Assembly (NCBI RefSeq): GCF_015832195.1
Contig: NC_052020.1
Location: 3,055,254 to 3,119,253 of the forward strand
Source of the DNA: Motacilla alba alba
Lineage: Eukaryota; Chordata; Aves; Passeriformes; Motacillidae
Direction of reading: 5' to 3'
Length of the DNA: 64,000 nucleotides
Part shown: piece by piece, positions 33,736 to 47,200 of the stretch
Numbering within the stretch: the first letter of the stretch is position 1
Layout of the letters: each line of letters starts with the position of its first letter
Notes under the pieces: generated by a model
Seen by the model: only the letters and a program-made list of their open reading frames with translations
The model's database searches: none
What the model was told of the DNA's origin: nothing
Translations under genes and position numbers: made by a program

Positions 33736-36700
33736 AATCAAAAGCCAGTACATATCCAAAGCTGAGTATCTGAGCCATTTTCACCCCACTATGAGGACAG
33801 ATAGAGATATTTTGCAGATACTGGCTTGTACAAATTAACAATATCTAAAACAGAGACTGAGCTGCTTGTATCAAATTTAAATGATCATGTCCTTCATTGC
33901 TGTATAGACAAGAAAGTGTGTGAATAAAAAAAGCCTCAGAAAGAAGATGGAGTATATACATGGAAAAATGTCAAAGTTCAGATTAAAAATATTATAGTAG
34001 GCAATCCTCTTGGATACCCCATCTGAGGAAGCATTTGTGGCTACAAAACTACGTTTCTTTTGAACAAACTATGTGTGGAAGGAGCTAATGGTTCCACTTT
34101 AGGACTGCATTTTCAGAGAAACACAAGGTGACAAAGCTCAGACTTGTGCTCTGACCTCATTTCACACTGAGAAATTTTTGATATAAAGCATGGAGAGAGC
34201 TTCCCCCTCTGGTCTTCTCTCAAAAGTATTTATAAACAAGGGATGCAACAGCTCCTTCTAGATCATGGCTGCTACTGCTGTGGCTGTGCTTTTAGTGCCT
34301 GCCAACTTCATGTTCATTTAAAAAGGCCTGGCAGCCATCAAGATTTGAATCATACCAGTCCAGAATAAATAAAAACTTGGAAGGTTTCAGAAAAAAAACT
34401 CCAGATAACAAAAACAACCAACCAAAAAGAACCAAACCAAAACCAACCAAAAAACTCCACCCTGAAATTTCATATTCTTTCAAGTGGATTTTTCTTTCCC
34501 CCAGACTGGAGCTATTTTTAAATCCTATTTCCTTAGTGTTCTTTCCAAAGCAGAGCAAACTCTCTCCTTCATACCTACAAGTTAAAGTTGCTTTCTCTTT
34601 ATTTGCACAGGCCACTAAACCATTCCTATGCTCCTTATGCTTCAAAAATTTCAGCTTATAGAAGAAACTATTATATCTGGGTTACATCAAGTAATGTTCA
34701 CTCTGGTTCACAGACAGCCATTTCCTTGCCAAGTTTTATATTATTAATCCCCTGGTAAGCAGAAGGGAAAAATATCTGGTTCTAAACTCCTCATAAAGGG
34801 AAGATGGGAAATCCACCCTTTTGGAAGCAGGGAGGAGGGAATAAAAATCTAATCGTCGGAATTTTAACCACATTTATGAACAATGCTGTTAAAAGTAAAA
34901 GAATAAGAAAGGTTGAAGTAAACGTCAGATCCTAAGAAGTACAATTAATTAAAATATTTACAAGATGGATGTTTTTAACTTAACTGCTAGGCCATTTTTA
35001 ATAAGAAAACACTAAGGTAACTCCAGGCTCACATCTCTTAAAACATTAATTTTTTTCCAGACATGATAGGTTATTACCTTTCCCCTACATATTATAAAAT
35101 TTATTAACTAAACTTCTCTGGCTGAATCAGCATAAACCTGATGTAGATGTACATGGAAACAATTTGCCTTAGGTGAAGACATTCCAATGCAGGTGTGGAA
35201 AAATGTGGAAAAGTGCTTAATGTGCACCCTTGCACTTTATGACAGGAGGTAACTCTTGCTATGTCAGCCCCCTCACTGCTGATCTTCTGCATACAGCATC
35301 CTCACAGGCAGTCACAAAGGACACTTGCTGCCTGGATTACTCAAAATGAGATTACTCAGTAGAGCGTATATAGAATATTTTACATTCTTTATATGTTGCT
35401 TAAATCCTTCTGAAAATGTTTGTAAGAGTAACCCACAGGGCAAACACGTTCTCAATAGTGACTTTATGAACATTTTTATGTACACATTAGGAAACAGCTA
35501 ACACTTCAATAAAATTATGTCTCGTTGCTTACTGCCATCAGAATCCGAGGTAATCCATGCTGGTGGGGGTAATTGCTGCAGTGGCAAACTGCACCCACTA
35601 TCCCAGCATGCTGGTGAGTGCAAGTACAGCAAAGCACAGCCCAAGGCAAAACCTGTTCCACTTACCATCAACCAATAGGGCAGGCTGGATGCTTGAGCTG
35701 CACACAAGCCAAAGACAAACCACCTATTCAGCTGCCTGGCTAGTTAGCTCCAGTGGGCTGTGAAAATTCAGGTTTACATACTGGAATACAGCACTCCAAA
35801 GCATAGCATTTCAAGAAGAGTTAATTTCTCCTGGCATTTACTTTTCTTCCATGTTATTTCACTCCCTCAAGAAATCTCTCAAATATCCTTTAGTGTGAGC
35901 AATCTGGCTACCAAAGTATTAGCAAGAAAATAGCTTTGCATGAAATGATATGCCAGAATATTTTGACAATCCCTTCAGGATTTTCTTGCATGGTACTTCA
36001 TAACAACAGTTAGATCAGCTATATTGAAAAAATGTCCAGATGCACAAGATTGCATTTCACGCATGTTCCCATTGTTATGATGCCCCTCCAAGCCCCCTGT
36101 GTAAATACATTACCTTACCTCTTTGAAAAAAATCAGTAAACCATTTCAACATGCTAAGCTCTTTGAAGAAAAAACACCATCAAATTTTTAATGGAAAAGT
36201 AAAATAAGCTCAGACAGTACTCAGGTAGCCAAATCCCTAAGACTGATCCATGATTTGAAACCTTATTCCACATTACCTGCACACACACAATATATTATAT
36301 TCATTTTCACAAAAGACTGCTAAAGCATACATTTAAATAAAAGATGAATTTTCCAGATTTCAAAACTCTCTGCAAACCACTAAAGAGACATAGGCATATG
36401 GCAGCATCCCTGTGGGGCAGACAATTAAACCTTCACATTGAGGTGAAAGCTATGAAAATTCAAAATATCAGGGAGGTGTGGCGTAACTTGAGAAGGTCCT
36501 CAAGTGCTCTGAATTCCACATCGTAACTTCCTAATCATAAACAAAAGGTAATAAAGTACTATGAAGATATTAGCCACATGTTCCCCTTCAGGCAGCCCTT
36601 CCACTGAGCATGTCTTTTCCTTCATTCAAATAGTCTGAGCAGAATATGTCCTTAATGAATATGAGAGCAAATTTTAAGATCCTAATAAGAGAAAAGTTCT

Positions 36701-37880
36701 TTCAGAGGCCTGAAGCATATAGGGTACAAAAAACAAGGTGCAACAATGAGAGAAAAAAAAGCATAAAAGGGGAAAAAGATAAGATAGTTGTTATGCAGCT
36801 AACTTGAGCTGATCATCAATTTTTTTTAAAGTAGCTTTACTAAGACACGTGAGTCAAGCCTGTTTAACCTGGTTATGGTAATAAGTTTTGCATAGTATAA
36901 TATTTTGTGTTTGGATAATCCTGTATCTTCTGCTTCTGCTATCTTTTACATATTGCATTGAGATGATTCACTCCATAAGAAATACCCTTTTTCCTCTCCT
37001 GACTAGATCTAAAGCAGAGGTATTCTTGTAGATTTTGTTTTATACCACATTTATAAGGAATTATCTTTATGTATGAACTCAAATGAAATATTCTAACCTA
37101 GTTCATTCAAGTTTGCAGAGCAAATTTGTAGGGCTATTACAGAAAAGAAGGCAACAGCAACCCCATATACAGTGCTACATGGCAAAGGTGAGAGGTTATC
37201 ATGCCCAGTGTGCTTCAGAAATCACTGGATTTCTACATGAAAAAAAATATTAGAACAAAAAAAAAACCCTTCTCCAGCTCTGACACAGCACTTACACCAC
37301 CTGGCAACCATTTAAGTTTCTTGGAGTTGGAATAGGCTTCACTTTGCTCACAATGCATGCCATGGCACAAGATTAAGAAACAAAGCTCTTTGCCTCTACT
37401 GGGAATCTCCCAATAACCAGTACAGTTATTGTTTTGTTTGCCTCACAAGCTATGGTTCCTTAATGAGAAGAAAACAGAAAAGAAAAAGAATGATGCTGTA
37501 TGGTGTGACAGAGACTGGAAAGGTTAACTGGAAAGACATTTTGGGACCATGTGGTGGGTAGGGGGGTGTTGCCACTGGTGTGCCTGTGATTGGCAGCACT
37601 GCCAGGCAGGGACAGAAGCTCCAGGGCTGGGGGCAATGCTCCACTCTGCCCCAACCCAGATCCCGAGTGGCCAAATGACCTCAAGTCCCACCCAGAGGAA
37701 AGGCATAGGAAGGCCAAGGGGTATTCAAGGCCCAACACAAGGCAAAGCATTTGTCTTGACCCTACCTTCATCTTGGAGTTTCTATCTGAATATCACTATA
37801 TACATGCTTTTCTCTATCTTTTCTGTCTTCTCCCCTTGTGACAGCCTATATCACAGCATAAGTCGTAGTGGAGACATACA
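33736..37880. other. Intergenic, no gene recognised
   Basis: AT-rich with an A/C-rich low-complexity patch (CCAAA units) at about 34395-34450. The short frames at 34292-34661 overlap that patch on both strands. Nothing further supported. Confidence 0.5.
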
Positions 37881-38053
37881 GTATCAGAAAGCTTCAACCC
37901 ATAAAAATAACACCTTACCTCTTCAGAAGGCTTCAGGCACCTGCCCATACAGAGGAACACCTTACCTCTTCAGAAAGCTTCTAGTGCCTGTCAATTCAGA
38001 GTAACATCATGTCACTTCAGAAAGCTTCAAGCATCTGCTCATCTTTGTCCCTC
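37881..38053 (-). repeat. 47-bp tandem repeat, about 3.7 copies, with splice-donor-like motifs
   Basis: Units begin CTTCAGAAGGCTTC or CTTCAGAAAGCTTC at 37921, 37968 and 38015, with a partial unit from 37881. The period is exactly 47 between the complete units. On the minus strand two unit junctions read GAAGAGGTAAGG, a near-consensus 5' splice site; the third has decayed. A minus-strand TATA motif lies just upstream. Confidence 0.85.
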
Positions 38054-38988
38054 AGCCCAACCTTTTATACCCCTCATGTTGATGCCCTGCACCTGTGTGC
38101 CCTCTGTTCCCTGTGTGATTGCTCAGCACTCCTGGGCACTCCATGGCTCCTTACCTTCAACAGCATTCACCTGTCCTGCACAGCTGTACCCAGTGGGGAT
38201 GAGGCTCAGACACAGCCCCATTCCCAATCACCACAAATTGTGTGCCTACACCATCTTTCTTTTTCTTCTAATTCCCTCTTCTTGGAACTCTTTGAGTAAA
38301 ATAACACTGAGTTTGATATTTGCTAAGTCAAATTGGCCAAGTTGTTGCTCTGGGAAGTGTTTTACGTTGACTGAATGTTGTACTAAATCTTTTACTAAAG
38401 CTTCCTGATTTTCTTAAGTTTGCCAGTAAAGGTGTTTTGACCTCTTGAGAATATCTGGTTGGTATTTCTCCCATGTGTCCTACCCAGAGTTACAAGAACT
38501 ATTGTAACCCCAAATTAAGATCAAAAGGTCTCCTCGACCAAGTTGATTGAGGCCTTACAATGGATATTATTATTTGTTCATTTCAGTACCATCCATTTAA
38601 CAGCAAACCCACCCTTTTCTTTTTGGTCTCTATCTTCCACATGCTAAGCCCTGCCCTGGCATATCCAAAAATAAGCTGCTTAGGGTGCAAAATTTGAAGC
38701 CATATAAAATCTAACTTTCTCAGTTAGGAGTTTAAAAATGCCTATCTGATTAAGTTGTGGTCTTAAAACAGTTGTTAATGTACCAAAAAAAGAAAACCCA
38801 AACAAAACAAAACCCAACAACAACAGAAACCCCAAACAAATTCCAAAACTATAAAATACAAATACATGTACAGGTCTGTGCTTAGAGAGGTGATATGCAT
38901 CTTATACATAATATGTACATCCATATTTTTCAAACATGTAAACTCACAGGATGGGTCTGAAAGAAAAGTTCTTGGAAGAGCTCTGCAA
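38054..38988. other. Unassigned, possibly retroelement-derived
   Basis: Includes a minus-strand TATA-like motif at 38061-38070. A minus-strand quasi-open stretch at about 38270-38520 is interrupted by stops, and its protein-like composition might be an old retroviral relic. An A/C-rich simple repeat lies at about 38786-38840. No intact gene. Confidence 0.4.
38061..38070 (-). promoter_or_regulatory. TATA-like motif upstream of the 47-bp array
   Basis: On the minus strand it reads GTATAAAAGG, an excellent TATA-box match. It lies about 95 nt before the first donor-like motif of the array. Whether it is used is unknown. Confidence 0.35.
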
Positions 38989-39270
38989 GGGATGCAGAGA
39001 TCCACCCACAGCCCATGAGGATCCACAGGGGATGCAAAGATCCAGGGGCGATGCAGAGATCCATAGGGGATGCAAAGATCCAGGGGGGATGCAGAGATCC
39101 ACCCACAGCCCCTGGGGATCCACAGGGGATGCAGAGATCCAGGGGAGATGCAGAGATCCATTCACAGCCCATGGCATCCATGGGGGATGCAGAGATCCAG
39201 GGAAGATGCACAGATCCACCCACAGCCTGTGGGATCCATGGGGATGCAGAGATCCATCCCAAGCCTGTGA
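38989..39270. repeat. GATCC-rich minisatellite, about 20-bp core
   Basis: Imperfect tandem units built on GGGGATGCAGAGATCCA, interspersed with CCCACAGCCC segments, forming higher-order units. Because the period and composition lack stops, both strands are open in several frames (for example 38944-39453 minus and 39015-39614 plus). These frames are not genes. Confidence 0.92.
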
Positions 39271-39399
39271 CAGAGGTGCACACACCAAAACAGGTGGGTA
39301 CTGGAGCAGGCTATGATCCAGTGGGAGACCCAGTGGAGAAGGGGCCCTGCTGCCAGGCTGGAGCAGCCTGTCCTTGGAGGAATGCACCCCATGGACCAG

Positions 39400-39919
39400 T
39401 GACCCACACCACAGCAGTTTTGGGAGGGCTGTGTATCCCTGTGGGGAATTCAAATCACACCAGTTTTCGCAGCAGTTTTGGGAGGACTGCTGCTGCTGAG
39501 ATTGGAACCATGTCAGTGAGGTTTGTGGAGAACTGTCTCTCTTGGGAGAGACCCCATGGTCTCACAGGTAAACAACTTCTCTCCTTGAGCCAAGCAGAAG
39601 AAAACCTTGGGTGATGAACTGACCAGAACCTCACCCCCCTGTCTCCCTGTGCTGTTGGTGGGAAGGAAGGAAGGGTTGGGGAAAAATGTTTGGAAGGGCT
39701 TATTTTACTTCTCATTATCCTGCTCTGATTTTGTTAGTAATAAATTCACTTTGTATGTCTACGAGGAGGCTGTTTTGCCCCTGGAGCGTTTTCTTTGGGT
39801 CCTTATCTCAACTCATGGACCCTTTGTTCAATTTTCTCTCCTCTACCCAGCTGTGGCAGGGGTGGGTAAGTAAGCGGTTTCCGTGGTGCCTGGTGTTTGG
39901 CCAGTGTCAAACCACGACA
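39400..39919 (+). mobile_element. ERVL-type endogenous retrovirus LTR (3' part)
   Basis: Recognisable avian ERVL-like LTR wording: TTGTGGAGAACTGTCTCTC, GATGAACTGACCAGAACC, TCTCATTATCCTGCTCTGAT, then AATAAA at 39739-39744, CCTTATCTCAACTCATGG, and the terminus GTCAAACCACGACA ending at 39919. The 5' end of the LTR is not clear. The minisatellite may lie inside or beside it. Confidence 0.8.
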
Positions 39920-41440
39920 GCTTCTAATCTGCAATACTAATTTTGATTAAATCTGTGCTGCAAAGACCCAGATGGCATTTCCAATCCCTCTTGAGAAAAC
40001 AGAGTAGTTTGCTTCATCTTCTCCTCTAAAAGAAAACAGAGGCTTCTCCCAGGCTTTGTTAATGTGACAGCCATAAAGAGGGGCTGTTCAACCACCTTTT
40101 GAACAAACAAGAATTGAAGTTTACTACTAAAAAGAAATTCACATTTGTACATAAGAAAAATAAAATAATTAAATAATCTCTTTAGTCATCCTTGCCTATG
40201 AAGTCTGATTTTCAACCCTTCTTTAAGCCCTTGTAACAAACGGAAACCCAAATCTCCCTCCACAAAAAGACATCAATAAATCTCCATCTATCTAACTGGG
40301 ATTTGCTTATCTACTACAGCAGGAGAATCAAAGCCCCAGTGTGCAGAAGGAAACTCTATTTCCAGCTCCCATCCATGAGACTCAGGCAGACTGAGAATAG
40401 TAACACAAGAAGCTGGAGTACTGAAAAAGTGATCTGCTTCTAACCTAAGGAAAATATTCATTTCATCATCAACACACACACTCAAAGATTCCATGTAATT
40501 GAAAAACCAGGTTATATGATCCCCACACTAAGATCATCCAGCTCTGTGTCAGTAGTTTTTCCTGTTTCTTTTGATTTTTTGTTTTCCAGATGAGAAGTGG
40601 GATGATGTGAGCTAAAAATAATAAATTTCTCATTCTGAAGTTGCATCTAACTAAGTTAACATAACTTCATTTTTCTAAGTCCCCATGGCTCCTGATTTAC
40701 TGTTTTTCTTTCTACCTTATTTATTTTCCAGATTGAAAACTGTAGAAGGCAGAAAAATTTTCAGCATGGTGTCTTATTTCCTGCTGAGTTATTTTGTCTG
40801 TCCAAGGAGCTCTTATGAAAAAAGAAGAGAAAAATGGATTTATGTTGCTGTACCTGATAAAGGTACATATAGCCACACATGAACATTTTTTTCAAAAGTT
40901 TTCACTGAAGATTTCACAGGCAACTACATTAATAACAGGCATTGCCTGCAGCAAAGTATAACAAAGTACCTCTAACATTCTCCTTCTGTCCTCCACTCCC
41001 TCATCTCCCCCATTTTGCAACCTGCCTGGCAGGGCATCTTACACACACATACACACACTTCACACCTTTATTTATTTATGATGACTCTGACACCACCATC
41101 TGTAATACCAGTTTTAAAGCAGCAGCAATGATGTAAAATAAGCCCAGTGAAAGGTATAGAAAATAGTTTCATAAAGTGTAGGTCATATCCACTCATTTTT
41201 TATTGAAATTGCTCTAAAACTTAGCAACTTTCCAAAATTAAAAACCAAAACCACATAGATCAAGACCCAGTAATATCTAAATTCCTTAAGCACCTGGTCA
41301 GCCTATTTTTCACCATACCCTACCTTGTATTTATTGTACCTCTCAGATACCTGCTCTTATCTTGATCCACCTTCTTTTTTTGCCTTACAAATGGCTTCAC
41401 ACAGAGTATTCCTATTGACAAAAATGCATGCTCTAACGTG
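39920..41440. other. Intergenic, nothing recognised
   Basis: AT-rich; a CA/TACA-rich patch at about 41038-41062. No supported gene. Confidence 0.5.
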
Positions 41441-41600
41441 GAAATACTTTGGCCCAGAGAAGTTGTGGGTGCCCTGTCCCTGGAAGTGTCCAAGGCCAGG
41501 CTGGCTGGGCCTGTGAGAAACCTCCTGTAATGAGAGGTGTCCCTGCCCACAGCAGGTGATCTTTGCAGTTCCTTCCAATCCAAACCATCCTATGATTCTC
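41441..41600 (+). repeat. CR1 LINE 3' UTR fragment
   Basis: CCCTGGAAGTGTCCAAGGCC, then CAGTTCCTTCCAATCCAAAC, CATCCTATGATTCT is the CR1 3' end in sense orientation, complete to the terminal ATTCT repeat and missing its coding part. Confidence 0.9.
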
Positions 41601-42711
41601 AGATTGCACTTGAATGTGACTGTACAGTTATAGCCAGGAGTGAAGGCTTTTTTCTGTGAGAAAGAGCACTACTCCTCTTTCCCAGAGCATTTACAACTTT
41701 TACAAAGGCAAAGAAAAGAGTGGAGATATGCAGAAGAAGCAGGAGATGAAGGAGTAGGAGAATAAAGACAATGTTATAAGATGGAGAACCTTCTTCATTT
41801 TCCCCAAGGACTTCCATCAGGGTTTGATTTTCTTCATTAATACAGGATTTAATCCCAGGAGTTTTCATCCACTGAAAAATTAAACATACCACATTAGTCT
41901 ATGATAAATACCAAGAATTAATATATAGCAGATGTGCTATATTTGAGCATGAGAAAAGTATGCATTTGGGTGAATGTATTTCAGCAAAATCTTCTTCAAA
42001 GCATGGTGATACCAATGTTAATTTGCTCTTGTGGGTAACGCCACAGGCTTTTTGGCTATTCATTCAGCAAAAAGTGATGGAAATTCTCAATTTTTAAGTT
42101 ACTTATATAGAGAAGACCATGTAATTAACTAAAATACCATTGTTTATGAATCAAAGCAAGGTATCAGGACAGGTATTGTGGCACTGAGTAGAATTACACA
42201 CTAGTCCACACAATTACAAAGCAATTGTTTCCCAAATGTTTCCTACTGACTTACACAGGATTTCAATTAAAACAGAATTTGAACTACAACTGTGAGGAAT
42301 TGATGAGATTGGGTGACATTTCATGTGAAGAGGTTTATGAGATTAGGCAGCAGTATCTAATTTTTATCTAATTATTGAGTTATTTTGAGGATAACATGTT
42401 CCCCATTTTTTCAAAGTGTGATGCTATAGAAAATTAATATATACAGGTTTTTATTTCCTCTGAACATTATCTAAGGTTGTCTTTGGAAATAATTTTTCTT
42501 TCATTTCACATCATTACAGGGTAAATCTAGACAGCTGATTCCCTGGAAGGAAAGCAATCTGTTGGCATATTCTGATTTCTGTCCAACAGAGTGCATGAAG
42601 AGGTAGGAGCAGCACCTGCCCTCTTCCAGGAAACTTTATACACAACAGCAACAAGCACATAAAATCTTTCACTAAGCATCCAAAGCATGTTTTACTTGAC
42701 ATGTTATCCTA

Positions 42712-43085
42712 TAATTTACTTTAATATTTAAATATTAATTACTATTATATATTTTTATAATAATTATTAATAATTTAATATTAGGACAGCTTTGTTCACT
42801 CCGTTCTTCAAAAAAATCCAAGCCCCATCTTTTTCAGTTTTCTTGGTGCAGAACTGTCCTACTGAGATATTTACCACACCTGGATAAGCAAGATTAGAGA
42901 GTTAAAAACATGGAGGGCAAGAATTATATTGGACATCTGGCATGGAAATAAGTATAATTATATAAATTCTTTAATAATACAAATATAGTATAATTTAATA
43001 TATGATAATATATGTCATAATTTAATATAGAATAATATATCATACCATATAAATAAAAAATAACATAAAAACAAATATATAATAT
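42712..43085. repeat. AT-rich low-complexity block
   Basis: Two dense TAAT/ATATA-rich patches (about 42712-42782 and 42955-43085) separated by ordinary sequence. Confidence 0.75.
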
Positions 43086-43490
43086 CCATCAGTAAAATTA
43101 TACTATGTGTCAAACAGATTGTGAACGTTTAAAAATAACAAAGAGGTATTTTTTTAATGCTGATTCATTCTCCTTAATAATGCGGGAAGTTGCTAAATTT
43201 GGCATAAGTTGCCATTCAACTTATGCCTACCTTGAATTATTCCAAAAAACAGAGGAACCAATATCAAAGCTTGATGTGGTTTTGAGTTCAGTATTTTCTA
43301 TTTAGATATTATTTTCACACCATCTAAACCCACACAAAGCCCAGAAATAATATTCACTTGAACACAAACAACTAAATTGTGTTGGTCTAGGAGTTTTACC
43401 CCAATTATAAAGGTGTTTACTCAATAAATTATGTACAGTCCTTATGTATTTTTTCTAAATCAGTCAACTCCTAAGAAAGTAAAGTCAACT

Positions 43491-43520
43491 CCATAGAAAG
43501 TAAAGGGTTACTTTCTATGG
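43491..43520. repeat. Perfect 12-bp inverted repeat (hairpin)
   Basis: CCATAGAAAGTA and its exact complement TACTTTCTATGG are separated by a 6-base loop (AAGGGT). A direct partial copy, AAGAAAGTAAAGTCAACTC, lies just upstream. Confidence 0.9.
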
Positions 43521-44948
43521 GTTACTCCTCCTATGATTTTTACTACTATTCATTTGTAAGCAAGATGTTTAATCACACTGCCTATGCCTTCATCAATATA
43601 AAAGCAGATCAAACCCTGTACTACAAATTTCACTCATAGTTCCAAAGAGAAAAAACTGACTCCTTTCAAACCACTTGTTTTCAAAACAGTATTAGTCCAA
43701 ACCTTATATACAGTTGTGTTCCAAATTCTTTATTACTATTTCCAGTTTATTTCTATCTCATTTCTTCTCCAGACTTGACAGTTCTCAGCTGTTTCTGTGT
43801 CATGGAGCTGTGGCTAGTCATCATGTCTTAGGAAGAAAAATGATCAATGCATATTGCAAAATGAATTCACAAATATTTAATGTACACGTCAGTAGTCAGG
43901 AGAAGGAGCCCAGTGAGGGGTCCGTCATGTTAGCATAATTAAATTACCAGGTTAGATAACATTTTGAAAGCAAAGCACCCTACAGCTTGTCCTAGTTATA
44001 AATCAAAGATTACAGCCTGTAAAGAGCATTTAGGTCAGAACTACAAACACCTGTCAAATTATACTAATGGAGCTGAGGAAAGGCAACTCGAGTATTTCTG
44101 CATTTGTGAGGGGGATCCTAAAGGTTTTTCCCTGTGAAGCAACCTTTGGCTACCTCTTAAAAAGCTAATTAGCCATGTCATTTTCAACAGCTCCAGTTCA
44201 GCATTATCTTTTTTTATTTTTCTTTCCTATGGAAAAAGAAAATGAGAACTTGAATTACTAACCCAGAGCTTTGCAGCCAGCTGGCAGGAGCTAGGCATCC
44301 CATCAGAGGTCCCATTTCCAAGTCTTCACCCGCAGACAAAGCCTGCTCAAAAATTAAATCTAAAAAAAGACTGCTACTTTTCAGTTTTCCATTCTCTCCT
44401 CTAACCAGAAAGCAAAAGTTAGTGTTCCACAGATGTTACAGGGCAAAACAACACCAAGGATAAAACTACAAATATGCTAATTCAAAAACATCCAGCAAAG
44501 CCAAAGCAGAAAATTCCCTAACCAAAAAAACCCCCAGATCTAATGCAAATGAGGGAAACACCATACAGTAGTAAAAACATTATCAAAAAATTCAGCAAGC
44601 TACTACTCTGCACTGGGTGTGTTACGGACAAGAAGGCGAAGCAAGAAGAACAGCTGCAAAAGCCGAATGCTGAAGAACAATTCCTTTCATTTTAATGTCA
44701 AAAATTCTTTCACTCTGATGTTGATTATCAACAGCAAGCAATTTACCCTGAATTTTTCAGTTGCCCTGTCACAGATTTAAAAGGAATCTAAAACAGAAGC
44801 AAAATAATTGATCTATTCTCAAGCCTGCAGGGGACAGGCAAGACTTGTTTAACTTCTGAGTTTTCATTCCACCAAGGCAGCATTGAATAAACATGAAATA
44901 GAAAGATGGCCTGTTTACATGTACATTTACATTCATATTAAAATAACA

Positions 44949-44978
44949 TAAAATAAAATAAAATAAAATAAAATAAAA
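44949..44978. repeat. (AAAAT)n microsatellite
   Basis: About six tandem AAAAT units. Confidence 0.95.
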
Positions 44979-47200
44979 GCTTTTCATCTTAGATAGATGT
45001 GTTTAAAAAGCTTCATGTGTCCTGTGAGGACAAAACTCTTATCTCTCTTCAACAATATACACTACATCAAAAGTGCAGGTTTCCACCATAGGCCTTCACA
45101 TACAGCAAAAAATCTTGGTTTCGACCTTATTGCTGAATGGATGCTCATTTACAATATCCTTAATTTTGATGTGTTAATTACTGCTCTTCCTAGATAGCAT
45201 TTTACTATCATAATATTTTTCTTTTACATGTATGGTTTCAGGAATCAGCTTTCCAAAACAGTTCAACATGTGTACTCAGAGTCAATATTCCAAATGGATG
45301 AATGACTCACACTGCATAAAAATAACACTTAATTCCCTGCAGCTTAAACAGAGAACCACCCCAAAGTGTCTTGTTACACAAGGAAAAAAGTGAAATCCCA
45401 AACAAAACCAACATGACTAACAGAAGCTCTTCCACCTGATTCTTTCAAGCCAAATATATTGTGCAGTTGCAAGCAAAATCCTATTAATTCACTTATTTTG
45501 ATGGATTGTTTTAACCATGACTAGCTCTTTATTTTTTATTAACTTTATTTATTTTATGCTAGGGGAAAGAAAAGAAGAGATCATATTTGCGAGAATTTAA
45601 TGATAACAAGCAATATAACAAACAGTTCAAGAGAAGCTATTCTCTGCAGAAAAATGCATAAAAACTTTTTGCTGTGTAATAATATGGCACTCTAATCTAT
45701 ACAAAGAGAAGGATGTGAGTACATAAGGAAACTGAAATTATGTAGGCAAAACAGGATTAAGAGATCCTTTTGAAGTACACTAAGAATGAAAAGTGAATGT
45801 GACAAAATAAGTCAATAATGATTAAAGATGATTCATTTTCAAGTCCTACTAAAGAAGCTGTCCCTTTAATTTGGATTTTCTGTGATGTGGGAAAACATAC
45901 TTTTTATAACACAAGTACATTGGAGTGCATGAACCATCTTATCTGGGGGAAGATGTCATGCCTCTTTAGTGTTAAACATCTTCATTCCTCAGGGAGTGCC
46001 TGAATTTCTCCTTTATGTTTAGCAGGGTATCACAGCGGCGAGGGGACATTTGTGATCCTCAGCTCTGCTGTGACCAGGGATGCTCATTAAAGCTGCTCAT
46101 GAACAGCACAGACCTTCTGCACAGATCCTCAGCTGCAATCCTGTGAAGTACATATCTGTCTATCCCTAGGATTGCTGCCTGACTGTTCCCAAATGCCACT
46201 TTTGCAGGGTTATGGTGGAATGTCTATAACTTATTAACAACTGAAGACCAAATCAGATGACTTTGGTTTCTGAAGCTTTTAACAGCACAGAAACAGTGAA
46301 GTGTGCATTACTTTTTCAATCTCCTAAAGTATGTTCTGCTTCTTTATTTTTAAATCACCTGCAGTGACATCTCAACCTCCTCCTTCCTTACAGTTGCTAC
46401 TACTTTCTCCCCAAAGTGCTTTTCAATCCATGTATGAAGTGCCTTACTTTTGATGTGCCTTTTCCTCATTTTAAAACAAAGTAGAACTGTAATGCTGCTA
46501 TTTTGTTCAGTCCTTGACTGCCTTCTTTTGCTGAGGCACACTGGAAGGCACAGCTGGTCCAGTCCAGCTGTCACTCCACATGTTTTACAGCCTCTTGGCT
46601 TGTTCAGCAACTAAAAAGACAAACCCAATTTAACAGCCTTAGTCTTCAAAGCTGTAAGCCAAACAGAAAATAAGTCATGTTTTCTCAGAAATAAGTTATG
46701 CTTATTCATTAATTATTAGTAAAGAGTAGTATTCTACTCTTCCCTGTGAGGATCTCCGATGGCCACAGCAGTGAGTTTCCCCAGTGCAGCCTAGCCCTGC
46801 CTTCCCTCAGCCAGCTTCCTTCCCTCCTCTCTGCCATGCTCAGCCTCATGCATACTCCCTCTCATAGTCTTCCACTGGCAAGTCAGCAAAAAAATAGATG
46901 ACCAAAGGACAGCCTTACCCCCTTGGGGTCCACACCAAGAGCACAGCAGCCTTCCCAGCCTGTCTGTTTCACCAGCAGATTTGCACCAGCTCTTTCCACA
47001 CCTTCACCCCACTCTGATCTGTTATGAGCTCTGTCGCTTGGGCTGCCCAGCTTGCGATCCGACTGCAATAGCCAATCGTTGATTTTGGGTGATATTTGGA
47101 TAGAAATATCTTTCTACATCATACCTGTGCCATTTCTGGAAAATTATTCATTTGGTTGTCTCTATTTTCCACAGAAACACTGTGGCAAATACTCCCTGAA

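Larger units (their letters stand above)
41601..47200. other. Intergenic, no gene recognised
   Basis: Very AT-rich, with a microsatellite-like AT block, a perfect hairpin and an AAAAT repeat listed separately. No coding exon supported. The frame at 46350-46610 (minus) has no recognisable domain. Confidence 0.5.

Noticed and set aside
38944..39614. Overlapping repetitive frames on both strands (169 and 199 codons)
   Set aside because: Generated by the stop-free minisatellite period; multiple frames on both strands are open at once.
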